A stretch of DNA of 64,000 nt. It comes from Apiospora phragmitis. Taxonomy: Eukaryota; Ascomycota; Sordariomycetes; Amphisphaeriales; Apiosporaceae. The position numbers and the translations under genes were made by a program. The notes below the pieces were generated by a model, which saw only the letters and a program-made list of their open reading frames with translations, had not been told where the DNA came from and made no database searches. Position 1 is the stretch's first letter. Each line of letters starts with the position of its first letter. Below, in pieces: positions 12,223 through 25,712 of this stretch. The stretch is taken from assembly GCA_038363925.1 (NCBI GenBank), contig JAQQWL010000011.1:8680001-8744000 (forward strand). The letters run 5' to 3'.

Positions 12223-14580
12223 CTACGCAGTGCCTGTCGCAGGAACCTTCGGCCGTTCTTTCGCAAACGATTCCTTCTCGATCGCCGCATCCATCATCTT
12301 ATTTCCGCTGATGATCGAGGTCGTGCAAATAACGATGTTTCTTCGGCCTGATAACAGGGGAAAGATATTAGTATGGGGGAGCAGTATTGTGCGAACAAGA
12401 AAGGGGAAACCAACCTTCTTCCTTCTTGGCTATAAATCGCAGCGCAGCAATCTCTGTGAAAGTGATGCCTCCAACGAAGACAACGAAGACCGTCTTCTTC
12501 TCACCGCCCCCAGACAAGAGAGCCCGTGCCTTAAAGGCCTTATCCTCGCCCTTTTGTAAGTCATCAAAGGTTTGGCCTCGTGCGTGCTTCACAGCTTCAT
12601 CAAAGCCCCGCCAGCCCTGTGCGCCCCCACCCGTGGTTGTGCCCGTTGACGTTACACCATTGCCGCGTGTAATAGACAGTAGGTATTGCTTCTGCAGTAT
12701 ACACTGTACAAGACGAATCGAGAGCGGTGCATATCCGCTGTAAACGTATGCGATATCGTTGGGATCGTGTTCATTGACTTCATCGACAATGAGGCGTAAT
12801 TGTTTCCGGAGGTATGTGTAATTGGTTTTTGTGCCCGTCGCCGTCCCAGACCCTGCCATCGGTATCATACTTGCCATTGGCGACGCTCGGGAGAGGAATA
12901 GTTGTAATTTCTCCAGGTTGTTGAGTGTGAGGAGGTGCTGGTAGCCGTAACCTTCCAAAACCAGACGTCGGAACTGGTCATATTCTTTCGACTTGATTCC
13001 ACCAGAGATGCAAGAGTAAATACTGATAAGACGCAACATTTCCGCAATAGGCATGTCTCTGGCAATGAGCTCTTCAATGGCATCAAATTGTGAACTGGGG
13101 TCAGCGCCGGCGGCTAAGTTCTGTTGGACCTCGAGCATCCGACTGAATTCATCTGTCTCCGTGTACTTCTTTATTTCTTCGGCGAGACCTGTGTGGATCT
13201 TGAGACTTTGCTGTTCAGCTTGGTAGCCAGGTAGTTTCTTCACAAACTCCTTGAGCTCAGCCGTGGTTCTCGATGTATGCCGGCTATCGTAGTCGCTCTG
13301 AAGACGCCTAGCAACCTTGTGAAGGAGAACACCGACAATGGCAAAATTGGTGTCGCGCAGACCATCGTACAGTTTGTCGGAAGAGTCAAGCTGTATCTTC
13401 CGCTTCCTCGACACGGGGCTTGCTGCTGGCGGTGTGCTGGATGTACTGGAAGACGGCTGTTGGGCCACGGCTCCCACAATGGTCGAGTCAACGTCCATCT
13501 GGTTGTTCTGGATCTTGAAAAGTTCATCAATGAGGCCCTCGTAGGTCAGCTGCTTGAGCAAAGGGGTGACCATATCGACTTCGCGGTCAATAATGATAAC
13601 ACTCTCCATCGTGTTACTAGGCGTAAGCCCGGTCCTGCCGGATTCAGATGTGTCGTCTCCGGCTAGTATCTCTTGTCGCATGCGCGCAAGAAGCGTCGAG
13701 ACCCGCTTGGCGTTGTCGCCCTTGCCAATGACCCTAGGGAAGAGACCATGTTTGGACTGAATCTCCATGAGAGCTTTGGCCATGAGAAAGGCCGGTGTTG
13801 TGTCTTTGCAAAGGTATAGATCCCGGAAAGAGTCTTCGAGCTCCAGGGATAGCACGTCTCGTTCGAGCGGGAAGAAGTATAATGGAAGCTCATGAATGTT
13901 GACGTCGCCCAAAACACCGCTTTCCTCCAGCAGCTTGTCGGCAACCAGTGTTCGGCGGGGCACCCAGAAGATGTGAAATTCGTGACCTATTTGGCTCTCA
14001 CGTTGCAGTCGCTTCACGTGCTCTATATCACATATTGTTAGCCAACCATGACGACATCTCACACATCCAGCGCGCGATATACGCTATGGGCTATACTTAT
14101 TCTGTACTCGACGAGGGTGGAGCGACAAGATATACCCCACGCGCCAATACCAGCAGCTTGGAGTCAAGAAACAAAGGACAGGCGCTCACTCACCAGCAAT
14201 AGCCCCCGCATGGCGGGCGCATTCGCCTCGCGCCATGAATACCACATTGCGCTGGCTTGTATCGGCATTGTTGTTTTCGATGAAGAAGAACTTGTCAACG
14301 CCGTAATCCTGAAGCGTTGAGACCTTGACCACGGTGCCAATGGGGCCGGCGAGACTTCGTTCGATAACGAGGTTCTTCTTACCGCGGACCTAGTGGGAGG
14401 GAAGGGAGGTCGGTCATTAATAACCAGGTCGTCGGACGTTCGTTCGTTTGAGAGCTATCGGAGCGGAGGGGGAGGTTGGTTGGTAGAGGTAGCCTTACTT
14501 ACAGCTTCTAGGAGATAGAGAAGGTCTTTACGAGCCTTGTCCTTTATTTGTTCGGTGTCGAACCCCACATGAGGAGCCAT
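12223..14580 (-). CDS. vps33: Vacuolar sorting protein Vps33 (Sec1/Munc18 family)
   Basis: Vps33 is the SNARE-binding SM subunit of the HOPS and CORVET tethering complexes, needed for fusion at endosomes and vacuoles. Four exons were placed: 14580-14503 (MAPHVGFDTEQIKDKARKD), 14389-14194 (GKKNLVIERSLAGPIG), 14022-12415, and 12347-12223 (RRNIVICTTSIISGNKMM). The total is about 668 aa, usual for fungal Vps33. Visible SM-family motifs are IIIDREVDMVTP, QLTYEGLIDELF, YSGYAPLSIRLVQ and FVVFVGGITFTEIAALRF. The exon joints restore frame and motifs: AIAE/HVKRL at junction 2-3 and AKKEEG/RRNIV at junction 3-4. A Ser/Thr/Pro insert (about 13390-13470) is family-typical variation. No lesion was seen. 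Confidence 0.93.
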
Positions 14581-15278
14581 TGTGTATGCGCTCTCTTCAT
14601 GGGGGTGGAGGCTCGAGGGGGAGGAAATGGGAGCGTGAGCTCGTGAATGAGGCAAGCAGATAAGTCTGGTATGAATCCCAATAGCGCGAGTGAGCATCAA
14701 TTGGGCGAGCTCCCGAGCTTCAGCATGCACCGCGACCGGTGGATTTGGATTCTGGGGTTCGGGCGAGCTCTAGGCCCGTGTCGACGTCACAGGGAGGAAC
14801 ACGCTAAAATTAGCACTGTATCGCCGGTATCATTTGCTAGAACCCCACCAATGCCTTGCTCCCGACCCCAAGCCATGGGAATATGGGAATCTTTGAATTC
14901 CCATGCTGCCTACATTCTCTACGGATCTACTCAAGATACGGAGATAATAGCAGTAAAACATAATACTGGTTTCTTAGATTACCTCCTGTAGAGAGGTGCA
15001 CAATCACAATACTTCGATGGAAGCCCAGGACTAATAATACAAGGAGGGGTGACAGACAGCACTCTTGATATTATTGTGCCAGCTCCAAACCTAGCAATCT
15101 ACAGTATGATATCTTTCGCCAATGTATTCCATATCGTCCCGTATGTCCGTGGGAATTCTCATAATCCTAATCCCCTTTGGCCTGCAGGCTCCGGGATCGC
15201 AATAGCTATCTATGTACCTCTGCTAGGGTCTGCTGTAAATAGCTTGAGGGCGGGTGGTTACAGTAGAATATGCGCCGC
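14581..15278. other. Intergenic, no gene seen
   Basis: VPS33 promoter side and 3' end of the E2 gene. No supportable coding frame. Confidence 0.5.
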
Positions 15279-15897
15279 CTATACTTCATTATCGTGATAG
15301 TAGAACTCGATATCTTTCGGCCGTGCTTTGTTGGTGCTGACGAAATCGGCGTCGCCTTCGGGCCGGTGGTTCTTCGTGTTGCCCGTGAGCATGCTCTGGA
15401 TGCTCATACACACGCTCTCGACATTTTGTACGGGACTCCAGCCCGAGGAGCCTAGGAGGTCCAGGCAGATGATGCCGTTGGAGTAGATGTGCGGGTGCAT
15501 GGGTATCGGCCGGTTTTCTTGCTTAGTGAAGACGACCTCGGGGGGCTCTGTGGGCGGAAACAAGGTTAATACCTAAATGATGCTTGCAGATTCTGGACAC
15601 AGCAAATACGCAGTGCGTGCATGCATACATACCAATTGGATATTGCTTGCCGAACCGGAACTTCAGTCGGTAGGTCTCGCCGGCGTAGATGGGATTTTGG
15701 TCGAGGACCTGTATGTCCAGCAGCCATTCCTGCAGGTCGTCGGCTTTGACCAGCGTTATGCCGGGCGGTAAGCTCTTGGAGATCTGCTCGCTCGGGAAAA
15801 GGAATCAGAACCTGTCGAAAACCAACAGCAGTCGTAGTATAGTGGTGTAGCTTACCTTGGCGAGCTCCTTGCCCAGCCGTTTTGTGCCCAAGGACAT
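15279..15897 (-). CDS. Ubiquitin-conjugating enzyme E2, UBE2W-like
   Basis: There are three exons: 15897-15856 (MSLGTKRLGKELAK), 15783-15633 and 15547-15279, giving 153 aa (human UBE2W is 151). The E2 fold is clear, with YRLKFRFGKQYPIE and HPHIYSNGIICLDLLG, in which Cys92 is the expected catalytic cysteine, then WSPVQNVESVCMSIQSML. The HPHIYSNG spelling and the short C-terminal YYHDNEV tail match the UBE2W group rather than the canonical HPN E2s. UBE2W enzymes are known for attaching ubiquitin to substrate N-termini; that activity is inferred here from family only. Junctions restore the frame, with Glu65 split between exons 2 and 3. The gene appears intact. Confidence 0.9.
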
Positions 15898-18568
15898 CGT
15901 TGTGGTTGTTGTGGTTTGCGGCGCAAGTTTACCTGTGTTGGGGGCGGCTTTCCTCTCTATGTGCAAGTTTCGATGGTGGGGTTGTGATGGTTGGCGGCTA
16001 CGTGATGTGACGGTAGCGCTCAACTGAATCGGTTGCAAAGCCGCGGTGCTCAACGCTTCTTGGTAGATTACCTATATGCCAGGCAACCAATAAAGTCCGA
16101 ATCAACGGCTGTCGGTGTCGATATCCACTGGATGTTGGTTACAGCGTTGATCCGACCTTTGTGGGATATTCGGTGGATTAGGTATTCGCTTGATTGTAGA
16201 ATATTCGGCAGCGTAGTAGGGGAGGTGTCATGCGGCACGGGAGGAATGTTGAAAGTGCGGCCGGCGCGCGCAGGATGCGATGCAACCCCCAGTTATGGAA
16301 CCTAGCACCGAAGTGGCGTCAACTTGGATGGAGAGCCGGGCAACAGGTGATCAGCAGCACCAATCCATGCCAGTCTGTTCAATGGAATGGACGGGCTCGT
16401 GTTGTTCAGTACTGACCGTCAGGTAATGCTAATGAGGGGATTGCCGGGTGTCGTGGCAGGTGAAGAGAATTGAGCTGAAACGCATTTGGAGTTGAAGATG
16501 TTTAACTACTGTTGAAAACAAAATTGATGCATGCTGTGCAATAAGGATGGATGCATGTCAACTGTGACCGAGATAGCAACATTGGACGAATTTTGAATCT
16601 ATCAGCAAGCTGTACACGACACCCTGGATCGGGCCATCATCTGATACATCCAAGTAATACCACAGCGGACATGTCCAAAAGCCCTGTCTGACCACCGATG
16701 TACGTTGTTTGTGGGAGTATCATTTACGGTATCATACATTGATGGCATCACAGCTTGTAGATGGAAGTTAGAATGCATACCATCTCTTTTAAACACCTGA
16801 GCAGACAGGCCTCCGGATCATCGTCAGAAACACTCAAGAAGTAGAATAAATAAAGAATGTATAGGCAGCTACCAGCTGACTATATCATGGCCAACAACAG
16901 TGACCGTACGTCAAGTCGTCACCGGACTTGGAGTCAAGAGAGTCCAGACGAACATGCGGGCACTAGCAGACGTATTATCCACCTCTGGCTAGGTGTAGTT
17001 GAATCAGGACCCTTACTTTTTCAAGGACGTACATGTGTGCAGCTATTCAGACAAGATGTAGAGAGGAGGTAATGTTATAACTTACTTCGTATTCACCTTT
17101 GACGATACCAGATGCTTTTGCCTATAGGCCATAGTTGGCCAAGCATGAGTCATGAGCGAAAAGAAACAATATCTGTTCGTTGCCGTTGTTGACCGTGTTG
17201 GTGGATAGATCATAGCGCGCTTACGAGGCCGAACCACATAGCCGGATCCTGGTGTAACTTCTGCTACGGAGTACTGCCAATCACTATGGCGGCATACCAG
17301 TGCTATCTGGTGCCGACTTCCCGGCTTAGCCACAATGACATTCTCCAGGCCATTACTCCGCGGGCCCGTCCTCTGCTTGTCCTGGTCGCTTCGTCCCGCC
17401 GTTGGAGATGTTTGTGCTATCAACAACGTCGAATTCGGAAGGGTTGCAACCAGGCAATTTCCACGACCGACGTGTCCCTGGTAGGCACATAGCAATGTAT
17501 TCCGCCTAAGAGGGCTGGATGTTGGGCTGTCTCGGCCGCTGCGGCTGAGCAGCCACATGGAAGTCGGTATATGGCTGCTGCTTCGTAGCAAGGCTTTTCC
17601 CCGTAAGCCTAAGCTCCGTCCAGGGTAGGCTGTGGGTATCGCTGGTATCGTATCGCATCGTTTCATTCGTACACGCCAGGCACAGCCTTGTTGATCAAAT
17701 GTGATGGAGCAAGAGAGTTATGACTTGTGTCATCGTGCGTGTGGCCTCCTGCTCGCATTGAATAGGTCCATGGGGGAAAACCTGCCAACAGCCATACCTG
17801 ACCGGTCGCATCCTTGTTGTGCGAGTGAACATAAAACAACGACTACAAGTAAACAGCTCCCTCCATCCGTCGATCCTCATACGTCAAAAGGTCGCGACAA
17901 TCAATCCTCGAGACACTTCCTACCCAGCGCAACTCCCTGAATTCTCTATTACGGGCCCAGAATCACGTTGATAGGTATCTAGAAGAAACCTTTTCTTCTT
18001 CGATACTCTTTTTGATCAGACGGCTTTTCAATCAACGCCAAGTTACCATACCTACTTTATCAGCACTTCACAGTTCACCCCTGCTTCTGATTGACTTATA
18101 TCGGGACCCCCGCGGCTCAGCCCCTCCCCAAGAAGACCCTCCTTTACGGGCGCTCTAACGTTGGACGCCAAGCCAAGTTATATTTACGTAGAGCTGAAGC
18201 CCACCCTAAACTGGCCTTCAATTGCTACTTGTACCTCTGGAGGTTAGAAGTCTTGATTCCCAGGTTAACGCGCGCCTGAATTGGGCTCCCAAGTTGAACT
18301 CCCCCAAGAAGGTTATCCAATTTTCCTGTCGGGTCCCCAGGCCTTCCAGTAGTCCAACAAATACGACGCACGCCGCTTGGTTTACGGCAAGACGGGCTGC
18401 TTTTTCTCTTCTCCTTCGAAACCACCAACCAGCATCATTACCCCACCTTGACCCTCCTAGTTCTATTTTCATCACCCTCCTTTCCCCCTAACAGCATACT
18501 TATTCCGAGTACACCCTTCGCCAGTCCGCGACGACTGCGACCTGCAAATACCTGGAACCGCAGGAACA
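15898..18568. other. Intergenic, about 2.7 kb, no gene seen
   Basis: Longer than the local average. It holds the E2 promoter and the CaMK promoter and 5' UTR (about 17950-18568, pyrimidine-rich near 18420-18490). A 194-codon minus frame at 17082-17666 has random-looking Ser/Arg/Thr composition and was not accepted. One copy of TACGGAGTAC lies at 17265-17274. Confidence 0.5.
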
Positions 18569-19947
18569 ATGAGTCGTAAGTCTATGATTTTGTGCCATAT
18601 TCGCTTCGGCGTGCTTGCAAAGCTGGGTGCTAACCGTTTGTTCGTTTGCTTGCAGTCTCGGGGATGCTCAGCCGCCTCCAAGGCCAGCCCGACAGCTACG
18701 ATAAGAAGTCAAAGTACCGGTTCGGAAAGACGCTTGGAGCCGGCACGTATGGCATCGTCCGCGAAGCCGACGGCCCGACCGGCAAGGTCGCCATCAAGAT
18801 CATCCTGAAGAAGAACGTCAAGGGGAACGAGAAGATGGTCTACGACGAGCTCGACATGCTGCAGCGCCTCAAGCACCCTTCGATCGTCCGCTTTGTCGAT
18901 TGGTTCGAGTCGAGGGACAAGTACTACATCGTCACGGAGCTCGCGACGGGCGGCGAGCTGTTCGACCGCATCTGCGAACAGGGCAAGTTCACGGAGAAGG
19001 ACGCCTCCCAGACCATCAAGCAGGTGCTCGGAGCGGTCGACTATCTCCACCGCAACAATGTCGTCCACCGAGGTGAGTGTTTCCACAGTGGCGGCTGTTG
19101 ATTGCGTACTGTGTTGCTAACAGCCATATCCAGATCTCAAACCCGAGAACCTACTCTACCTCAGCAAGGACCCCGACTCCGATCTGGTCCTGGCCGATTT
19201 TGGGATTGCAAAGATGCTCGACACGAAGGATGAAGTGCTCACCACAATGGCCGGTTCTTTTGGCTACGCCGCCCCCGAAGTCATGCTGAAGAAGGGCCAC
19301 GGAAAGCCCGTTGACATGTGGTCCATGGGCGTCATCACTTATACCCTCCTCTGCGGCTACTCCCCATTCCGTTCAGAGAACCTCCAGGATTTGATCGACG
19401 AGTGCAGCAATGCCCAGGTAGTATTCCACGAGCGATACTGGAAGGACGTCAGCCAAGATGCAAAGGATTTCATAATGCACCTGTTGCAACCTGATGCCGA
19501 CAACCGCTGGACAAGTCAGGTACGTTAAATCAAAGATGCGACACGCATAGCGGCAACGGTTACTAACACCCCGTATAGCAAGCACTTGACCATATCTGGC
19601 TCAGTGGCAAGAATGCCACGGACCACAACTTGTTGCCCGAGATCAAGGCTTACATGGCCAAGGCGCGCCTCAAGCGAGGTATCGAGATGGTTAAGTTAGC
19701 CAACCGTATCGAGGCGCTCAAGATGCAGGAGGATGATCCCGAGAACCCCGACCTGCCCGAGAACCCGGCCGCCGCCGCGTCGGCCGCCGCTGCTAGTGGC
19801 AAGGACAAGCTCAACAAGGCGGTCAAGGGCGCCATTTTCCGCGAAGTGGTCATGGCCAAGGTTCGCGAGATGAAGGAGCAGGAACAGACGCTCAAGGTCA
19901 AGGAGGAAGTGGAAAAGGAGGCCAGACGGAAGAGCTTCAACGGCTAG
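18569..19947 (+). CDS. cmk1: Calcium/calmodulin-dependent protein kinase (CaMK-1 type)
   Basis: This is a Ser/Thr kinase of the fungal CaMK I group, acting in cytosolic calcium signalling. There are four exons: 18569-18575 (a 7-nt first exon, ATGAGTC), 18656-19072, 19134-19519 and 19579-19947, giving 392 aa. The tiny first exon is supported by its GTAAGT donor and by the resulting start [20 protein letters not shown]. Kinase motifs: LGAGTYGIV glycine loop (about 29-37), VAIK Lys50, HR/DLKPEN split by intron 2, [20 protein letters not shown], and [18 protein letters not shown]. After the kinase domain comes a Lys/Arg-rich segment ([19 protein letters not shown]), the likely autoinhibitory and calmodulin-binding region, then an Ala/Glu/Lys-rich tail. 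No lesion was seen; the 5' UTR probably lies in 18.0-18.57 kb. Confidence 0.95.
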
Positions 19948-20951
19948 AGCGAGACCGGCAAGGCTTGGTTGGGGTGGGGCTGGGGAGACCGTCGATTAAG
20001 GAGATACCCTTTTTGAGGAAGAGTTGACAGGGGAGACTTCATAGGAATGAGCAAGTAAGGTCTGCTTGGAAAAATAGGCTTGTCGCGCGGAGTCTACGAG
20101 GTAGCGAGGGAGGATGAAGGCCATTCATTTTTTACGATATCCAGAATCGCTATTTCATGTGGTTATCTATTGGTTTGAATTGTGACGGTTCGATGAGCAA
20201 AGACACTGGAGCTCTATGTCTTGGTGATTCTTACGTTGCCATCTTGTCTGCTGTGCCACTGCTATTCAGCCCGGTGCTTGCACAGAATAGGTAGGTAGTG
20301 TCGCTCTCCACCGCAAGGCAATTCTGTTGTTGATCGCCCCGTCAAGGAATAACTCGAAGCACAGTCTCGGTGGCTATTTCACTCATGGAAGTCATAAAAG
20401 GGGGTTAGAATGAATTTCATCTTCGTATTGCTCTTTAATCATTATGCACTAGCAGCCTAGGTATCATGCAAATGCTCCTTTTTTGGTACACATATCGAGA
20501 AATCGAAAGAAGACAAAAGAAAAAAACGTCTCAAGTCGTAGTAAATGTACATAATGTTTTGTACAAGATCGCACACATACATTAGAAAATAAGGAAAAGT
20601 AGAATAATAAAAAAGAGATCGAAAGATCATATAAGAAACATTATTGCAACATTGATATCGCAAATGCCCCTACCGACCTTGAGTCCCCCTTTTGGAGGTA
20701 AATGTGGCAAGAAAATGACAAAGAGCTTTCTATGGTGGTATTATGCCGAAACGCCTTTCCCTTTTTGGAAACATTGTGTTTTCTTCCTCCTCCCAACCGA
20801 TGGTTCAGGGAAAAGGTAAGTTATAAATGATGGTTGACCATAATAGGCCAAGTTTGTACAGGTTTGAACCGCCCTCCATATAATGTAAATGGGGTGGTGA
20901 TTAAGTTAAGATAGTCTCAGTCTCTCTAGACAGAGCTGTGGGTGTCCTTTT
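19948..20951. other. Intergenic between convergent genes
   Basis: Contains the 3' untranslated regions of the CaMK gene and of the 21.0-22.8 kb gene, with AT-rich stretches at 20500-20650. No gene seen. Confidence 0.5.
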
Positions 20952-22751
20952 TTAGACACCAAGCTCGCCAAGGACTTGCTCGCGCAGCGCCTCATAACGC
21001 CGGTTGTCGAAGCGTTTCCTCTGCCAGCCGCCGGCCCGGAGGCGCTCAATCCGGTCCCGCAGCGCCTCGTCCGACATCGTCGATACGGACGGGGTCGTTG
21101 ACGCGGGCCGGGCTATGGAGGCGGCCGACGCGGGCCGCTGGATCTGGACCGGGATCGGGTGGTGGTAGCTTGTTTCCTGCCGCGCGTTGATGGACGGGGT
21201 CATGGTCGCGTCAGACGAATCGCTGTCGCTGCTGCGGGGGCGCGCCATAATCGGCGACTCCGTCGGTGGTTGGGTGGAGGGGATGTAGTAAGGGCCCGCA
21301 CTGGAGGCCGACCGGTTGTGTTTGGTGGTGTTATTATCACTGCTGCCTTTGCTCCAATCCGGCATCGTGAAGTAGGTAGGGTGTAGCCTCTGCTGCTGTA
21401 GCTGCTGTTGTAACTTTTGTTGCTGCTGCTCTTCCACAATCCGCATGTGCGCCTCCAGATCGAAGAAACCCGGTGACACCTGGGTCTTGGGTGAGAATTC
21501 GCCGCCGTGCTGCTCGAAAACGGCGACCGTCGTGGACGTAGGCGTCGGCGGTCCGTCCGAGTCCTCGGCGGATGAAGACGCGGCGGAGAAAGGGGGAGAT
21601 GTTGCGCGTCAGGCCGGGAATGGACGGCACGGGCGGGACTTCGGGCACTGAAGGGATCTCGGCCGCTTCCTCGGACGTCACGAGGAGGCCCTCGATGGCG
21701 TCATGGTGGTATGAGATTTGCGAACGCAGGCGGAGAGCTGCGTAACGAGGCGGTTCATGGACCGCGTCTGGAGGAAGAGTTCCAGGTTGAACGTATGGCC
21801 ATCGTCGTCCGCGGGCGGAGCCGGTGTCGACGGGGGCTCTGGGAAGGTGAACTTGTCTTGCGGCGCTGGCGATGGCGGTTCCGGTTCCGTCTCCGCGACG
21901 GAGGGAAGCGGTGAGGACTCCCGGGCCGCAGGTTGTTGTTGTTGCGCTGCAGGCTCGGGCGTGCCGAATATGTAGTAGCTCTCCTCCCATCCCAGCGTAG
22001 GACTGTCCGGGCGCATGTACGGGTCCGGCTGTAATGGGGGCTTGGTGACTTCGTCGAGGTCTGGCAGACCTGAGAATGAAACCTTCTTCTTCTTCTTAGT
22101 GGGGAGCATACTGCCCGGGGTTTCCTCGCCCGGCGACATCGACGACCGCGGAGAAAGAGCCGATGCGTTCAGGCACGAGCTGAGAGACATGGAGGGCGAG
22201 TGCGACGCGGTCGAGGACACGGACCCCGATCGGGACTTCTGGTAGGTCGCCTCCTCCGCTTTCTCGATCAAAATCGCGGCGTCTTCGTAGTGCTCCCGTG
22301 CGTCCCGCAGCAGCTTGGTGCGGTAGGTGGAGGACTGAGACAACGGCCGGGCACACATCTCAAATGACGAAGCGGCGTAGAAGTGTAGATAGATCAGGTG
22401 GAGAGGCTCAACCTTGGACGTGTCTCTCAGGTTATCGAGAATCTCGCAGCACTTTGCCGAGCAAGATCGGTACTTGCGATTGAGATACTTTTGTTTCACT
22501 TCGCTGAGCGTCTTCTTCCATTCGTCGGCGGTATAAGGCAAGACAGTTATTTGCGGAACTGACGTCGCTATCGAAGGGCGCCTATAGGACCTCGTTGGCC
22601 CGACGGGTAATGAGTGCTGCCGACGATGCGCCGGGGGCAATGGATTTGAGGATTCCTGTATTGAAGCTCGCCTCCTCGACTCATAACCAGCGGAGGGGAC
22701 TATTCGAGAGCCACCACCAGACGGCAGGAGGAGGGGTATAAGTCCACCCAT
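20952..22751 (-). CDS. Conserved-looking helical protein of unknown function, two compensating frame changes
   Basis: The first normal ATG is at 22751 (MGGLIPLLLPSGGGS). A Ser/Pro-rich N-terminus is followed by a helical region resembling TPR or MIT-like repeats (about residues 78-180: EWKKTLSEVKQKYLNRKYRS, HLIYLHFYAASSFEMCARPL, REHYEDAAILIEKAEEA). Next come a disordered Pro-rich part, a heptad-like segment RLVTQLSA-LRSQISYHHDA, and a tail with Gln repeats ending RYEALREQVLGELGV. The 22751-21680 frame and the 21479-20952 frame are the same frame, but the stretch between reads best in another frame, with one base apparently missing near 21740 and one extra near 21602. With both corrected the protein is about 599 aa. 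An intron of a multiple of three bases is an alternative. Function unknown. Confidence 0.7.
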
Positions 22752-25712
22752 CTTGAGAGATGCTGGAGAATGGCCGGGTCCGAAAAATGTCCAAGTCACC
22801 ACGGACGAACTCTCAGAGAACGGGTTCCTGAGTATGATCCGCTCACGGGACACTGCCCGAGTAAGAGAGGCTGGGGTTCTGTCCTGATGAGGCCTCGGTA
22901 GCGAGACTAGATCGAACCCAACCCGTCTTTACCACTACTTGCGCAAAGATGTTAGAGCGTACAGCTGCTTTGGCGCAAGACAAGTTTATTTAGAAGAGCC
23001 GCAGAGCAGATAATCAGTCTGAAAATAGACCTTGAGATGTTCGGACAGTGTCAGGGTCCAGAAGGGATGAACAGTATTTGTGAGTTCAGATCAAAAGAGA
23101 AGTCTGGCGTGCGTGCTGACACTCGACAGAGGCTGTGCGTGTGTCAGAGGCACAATGCTTCTTGTTCTGGGCCAGTAGTCCGCGGGGCGTGCGAGGTAGG
23201 GACTGGAATGGGGATGATGTCGTAGTTGAAGCCGGGGCAACCCAGACTGTTCAGAAACCACGGGGTTTCAGACGCTGAAGCACAGGCCGGTAAGGCTTAA
23301 GCCGACCCCGACAGGCAACGTGTAGAGACGATGGCGAAAAAGTGTCAAGAATGCAAACTTGTTCGGTCTCCTTGCGTCGTCTGAAGGGTGGTTTCGCATA
23401 GACCCGATTCAATCCCTGGGAAGCGTGCAGCGGCCGAGATCAATGGAAGATGCGGGTTTGCGTGTAAGTGATTAGCGACTGATAACTGGTCAATCCTGCT
23501 GTATGTAGATTTGTTGCGTGGCCAACCGCAGATCTCCCTTTTCCCGATCAACGACAAGACAAGCAAACCACTTTGTCCAACACGAACACGAGACTGTAAA
23601 TGAGAACAAGTCTTCTGGGCTTGTGGCAAACCTAGAGAATCCGAGCTGAGGTGAGATGTTGGCAGGAATCCAGGGGCGGAAGAGAAAGTTCGAAATCAAA
23701 AATAGAGGTTGTCGGGACCTGTCTTCCACGCAGCCACGCACATGCGGAAACAGCAGTCGAAACCTTAAAGCGGGTAACGGACGGTTGATGATGGTGGCTG
23801 GTTGCACGGGAAAAAGTCTGTGAAGAAGCAAGCAAAGCAACCAAGTAACAAAAATCTTACACAAAAGCAACTCAAGCTAAGAAGAGGAGAAAACTCGAAC
23901 ATGCAAGATGCAGGTTGTAGGATAATAAGAAATAATGGAACACCCAGCTCAGAGCACACATCAAGGACGAACACCAGGAACCGACAGGAAAGATGGATAC
24001 ATAAGTCGACTACAAGGCGTATTTGATGTATCATTTCTGGCCTGGGGGCAGTCTTGTACGGTAGCAAGCTAGGTACCTTCCATCTACTAACTAACCACCT
24101 AGGTACTCCCTGTCCGCCTCTCGCCTTAAGCGAAGCGGATTATGCTTCCCTTAGTACCGGCATCGAGGAGCTTAGACTCCCTCGGGCTAAAAAGGTACGA
24201 CGGGGTAGTCCCTGTATGCCAAGTATGGGCGTGCATATCCGGGAACTCAAGAAAGATCAAGACAGAGGGAAAAAACAGAGACAGAAGAAAGAAAAAAAGG
24301 ATACCCATGCCGATGGGCCAATCTACCATCTACCTTGTCACACGTCACACAACCCAGCCAGCCAGGTTCAGCCGATCTTCTTCGCCTTGGAGTTGGCCGT
24401 CTCCCTTGTGTATCAGGGCCTGTGCTCACCAAGAAGCCCGCCAGAGAGACGGTGCAACGGCCCACCCACGGTATTCTAATGCTTCATCACATCTAACCTT
24501 CGCTGCTTTGCATACACGTCGTAGTAATGCTTCAGCCGCTCTTGGCCTCCAGTCTGTTTGGACCAGCCGACAGAAACGACAGAAATAGCATATCGGTCGA
24601 ATCTAAAGCAATGCCCCATACTACTCTGAACATAAGATGCAATCTCCATGTCGCGTATTATACCTATTCAGGTAATGAACTATGCAGTCTAGCTCGCGAT
24701 GGCTTTGCTCCTTAGGTTAGCAGCGTCCCGAAGGCAAGGCGTATGTTGCGTCCAAGTTGCGATCCATAACCGTACCGTATCGTACGTAACTGCTTGCCAG
24801 CCGCTATGACGCCCTCATTGTGTTCTCTCGCAAGCTGCAACCCACCACCCACACGAACAAGCAAAACCCAGAGGCTGGAGTTCCATGTGGGATGTGGAAG
24901 AGATTGAGAAGGGCTTGGGTAGAGCGAACAATGAGATCTGATTGGCTTTTGGTATGCCGGTTTGCGAAAGGGCAGGGCTCGAAGGGCTCGAACCCCCCTT
25001 TCCGTATCCTTACCGAAAAGCAAGGATGAACCTGTAGCGTCGCGTAGGGAAACCCCTGCAGCTGATCCAGACTAAATCGAGGGTCACCTCCTTTACCCCT
25101 GCGCATCGTCCCAGCCTAGTCAGCACTGGAGTATGTATGTACATGTAGCTTGCAGCTGTCTCTCAGCAGGCAACGATAACGTTGAACAATGACAGCAACT
25201 CGGCCATCTCCTTCAAATTCTCAGTCACCCGAAATTACTGAAAGCAGAGCCCGCAATTGGGCACTATTTGCGTACACGAACACACCGATATGTCATTGCT
25301 GTAGCTATGGGACGCCGCTGGACGAAGTTGCGAGAATCCACTCTCTTGCTTTCTTGTTTCTTTGGTGATCTACATGGCATGCAGGAGATAGACCTCGTCT
25401 GGGTGGTCCAATCGCAGTCGAAAGCCGGCCAGCAAAAGTCCCGCCCAAAAAGGATAACGAGAGATTTACTACGCCAAAACCCGTTGGCACTATCGCGAGG
25501 GTTTCCACGATCCAGGCTTGCCTAGTAGCGTATGCCCTCTAGGTGCATTAGCCTGCCCTGGTTATCTTCGAAATCTGGTACATACGCACAAGTGCCGGGG
25601 GCTGGCAGTTGATGCCATGAAGTTTGAACTCACGAATGCCCCCAACAACTGCTTTACATACTAGCCGCGTCTTGAAAAGAGCGGACATGCCACAACCTGC
25701 ATACACACATAT

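Noticed and set aside
17082..17666. 194-codon minus-strand open frame
   Set aside because: Composition looks random (Ser/Arg/Thr/Pro), with no domain, signal or splice context.
24950..25010. tRNA-like GGTTCGAGCCC on the minus strand
   Set aside because: A stem with wobble pairs can be drawn, but no acceptor partner, A box or terminator is found. It coincides with a short direct repeat of AGGGCTCGA.
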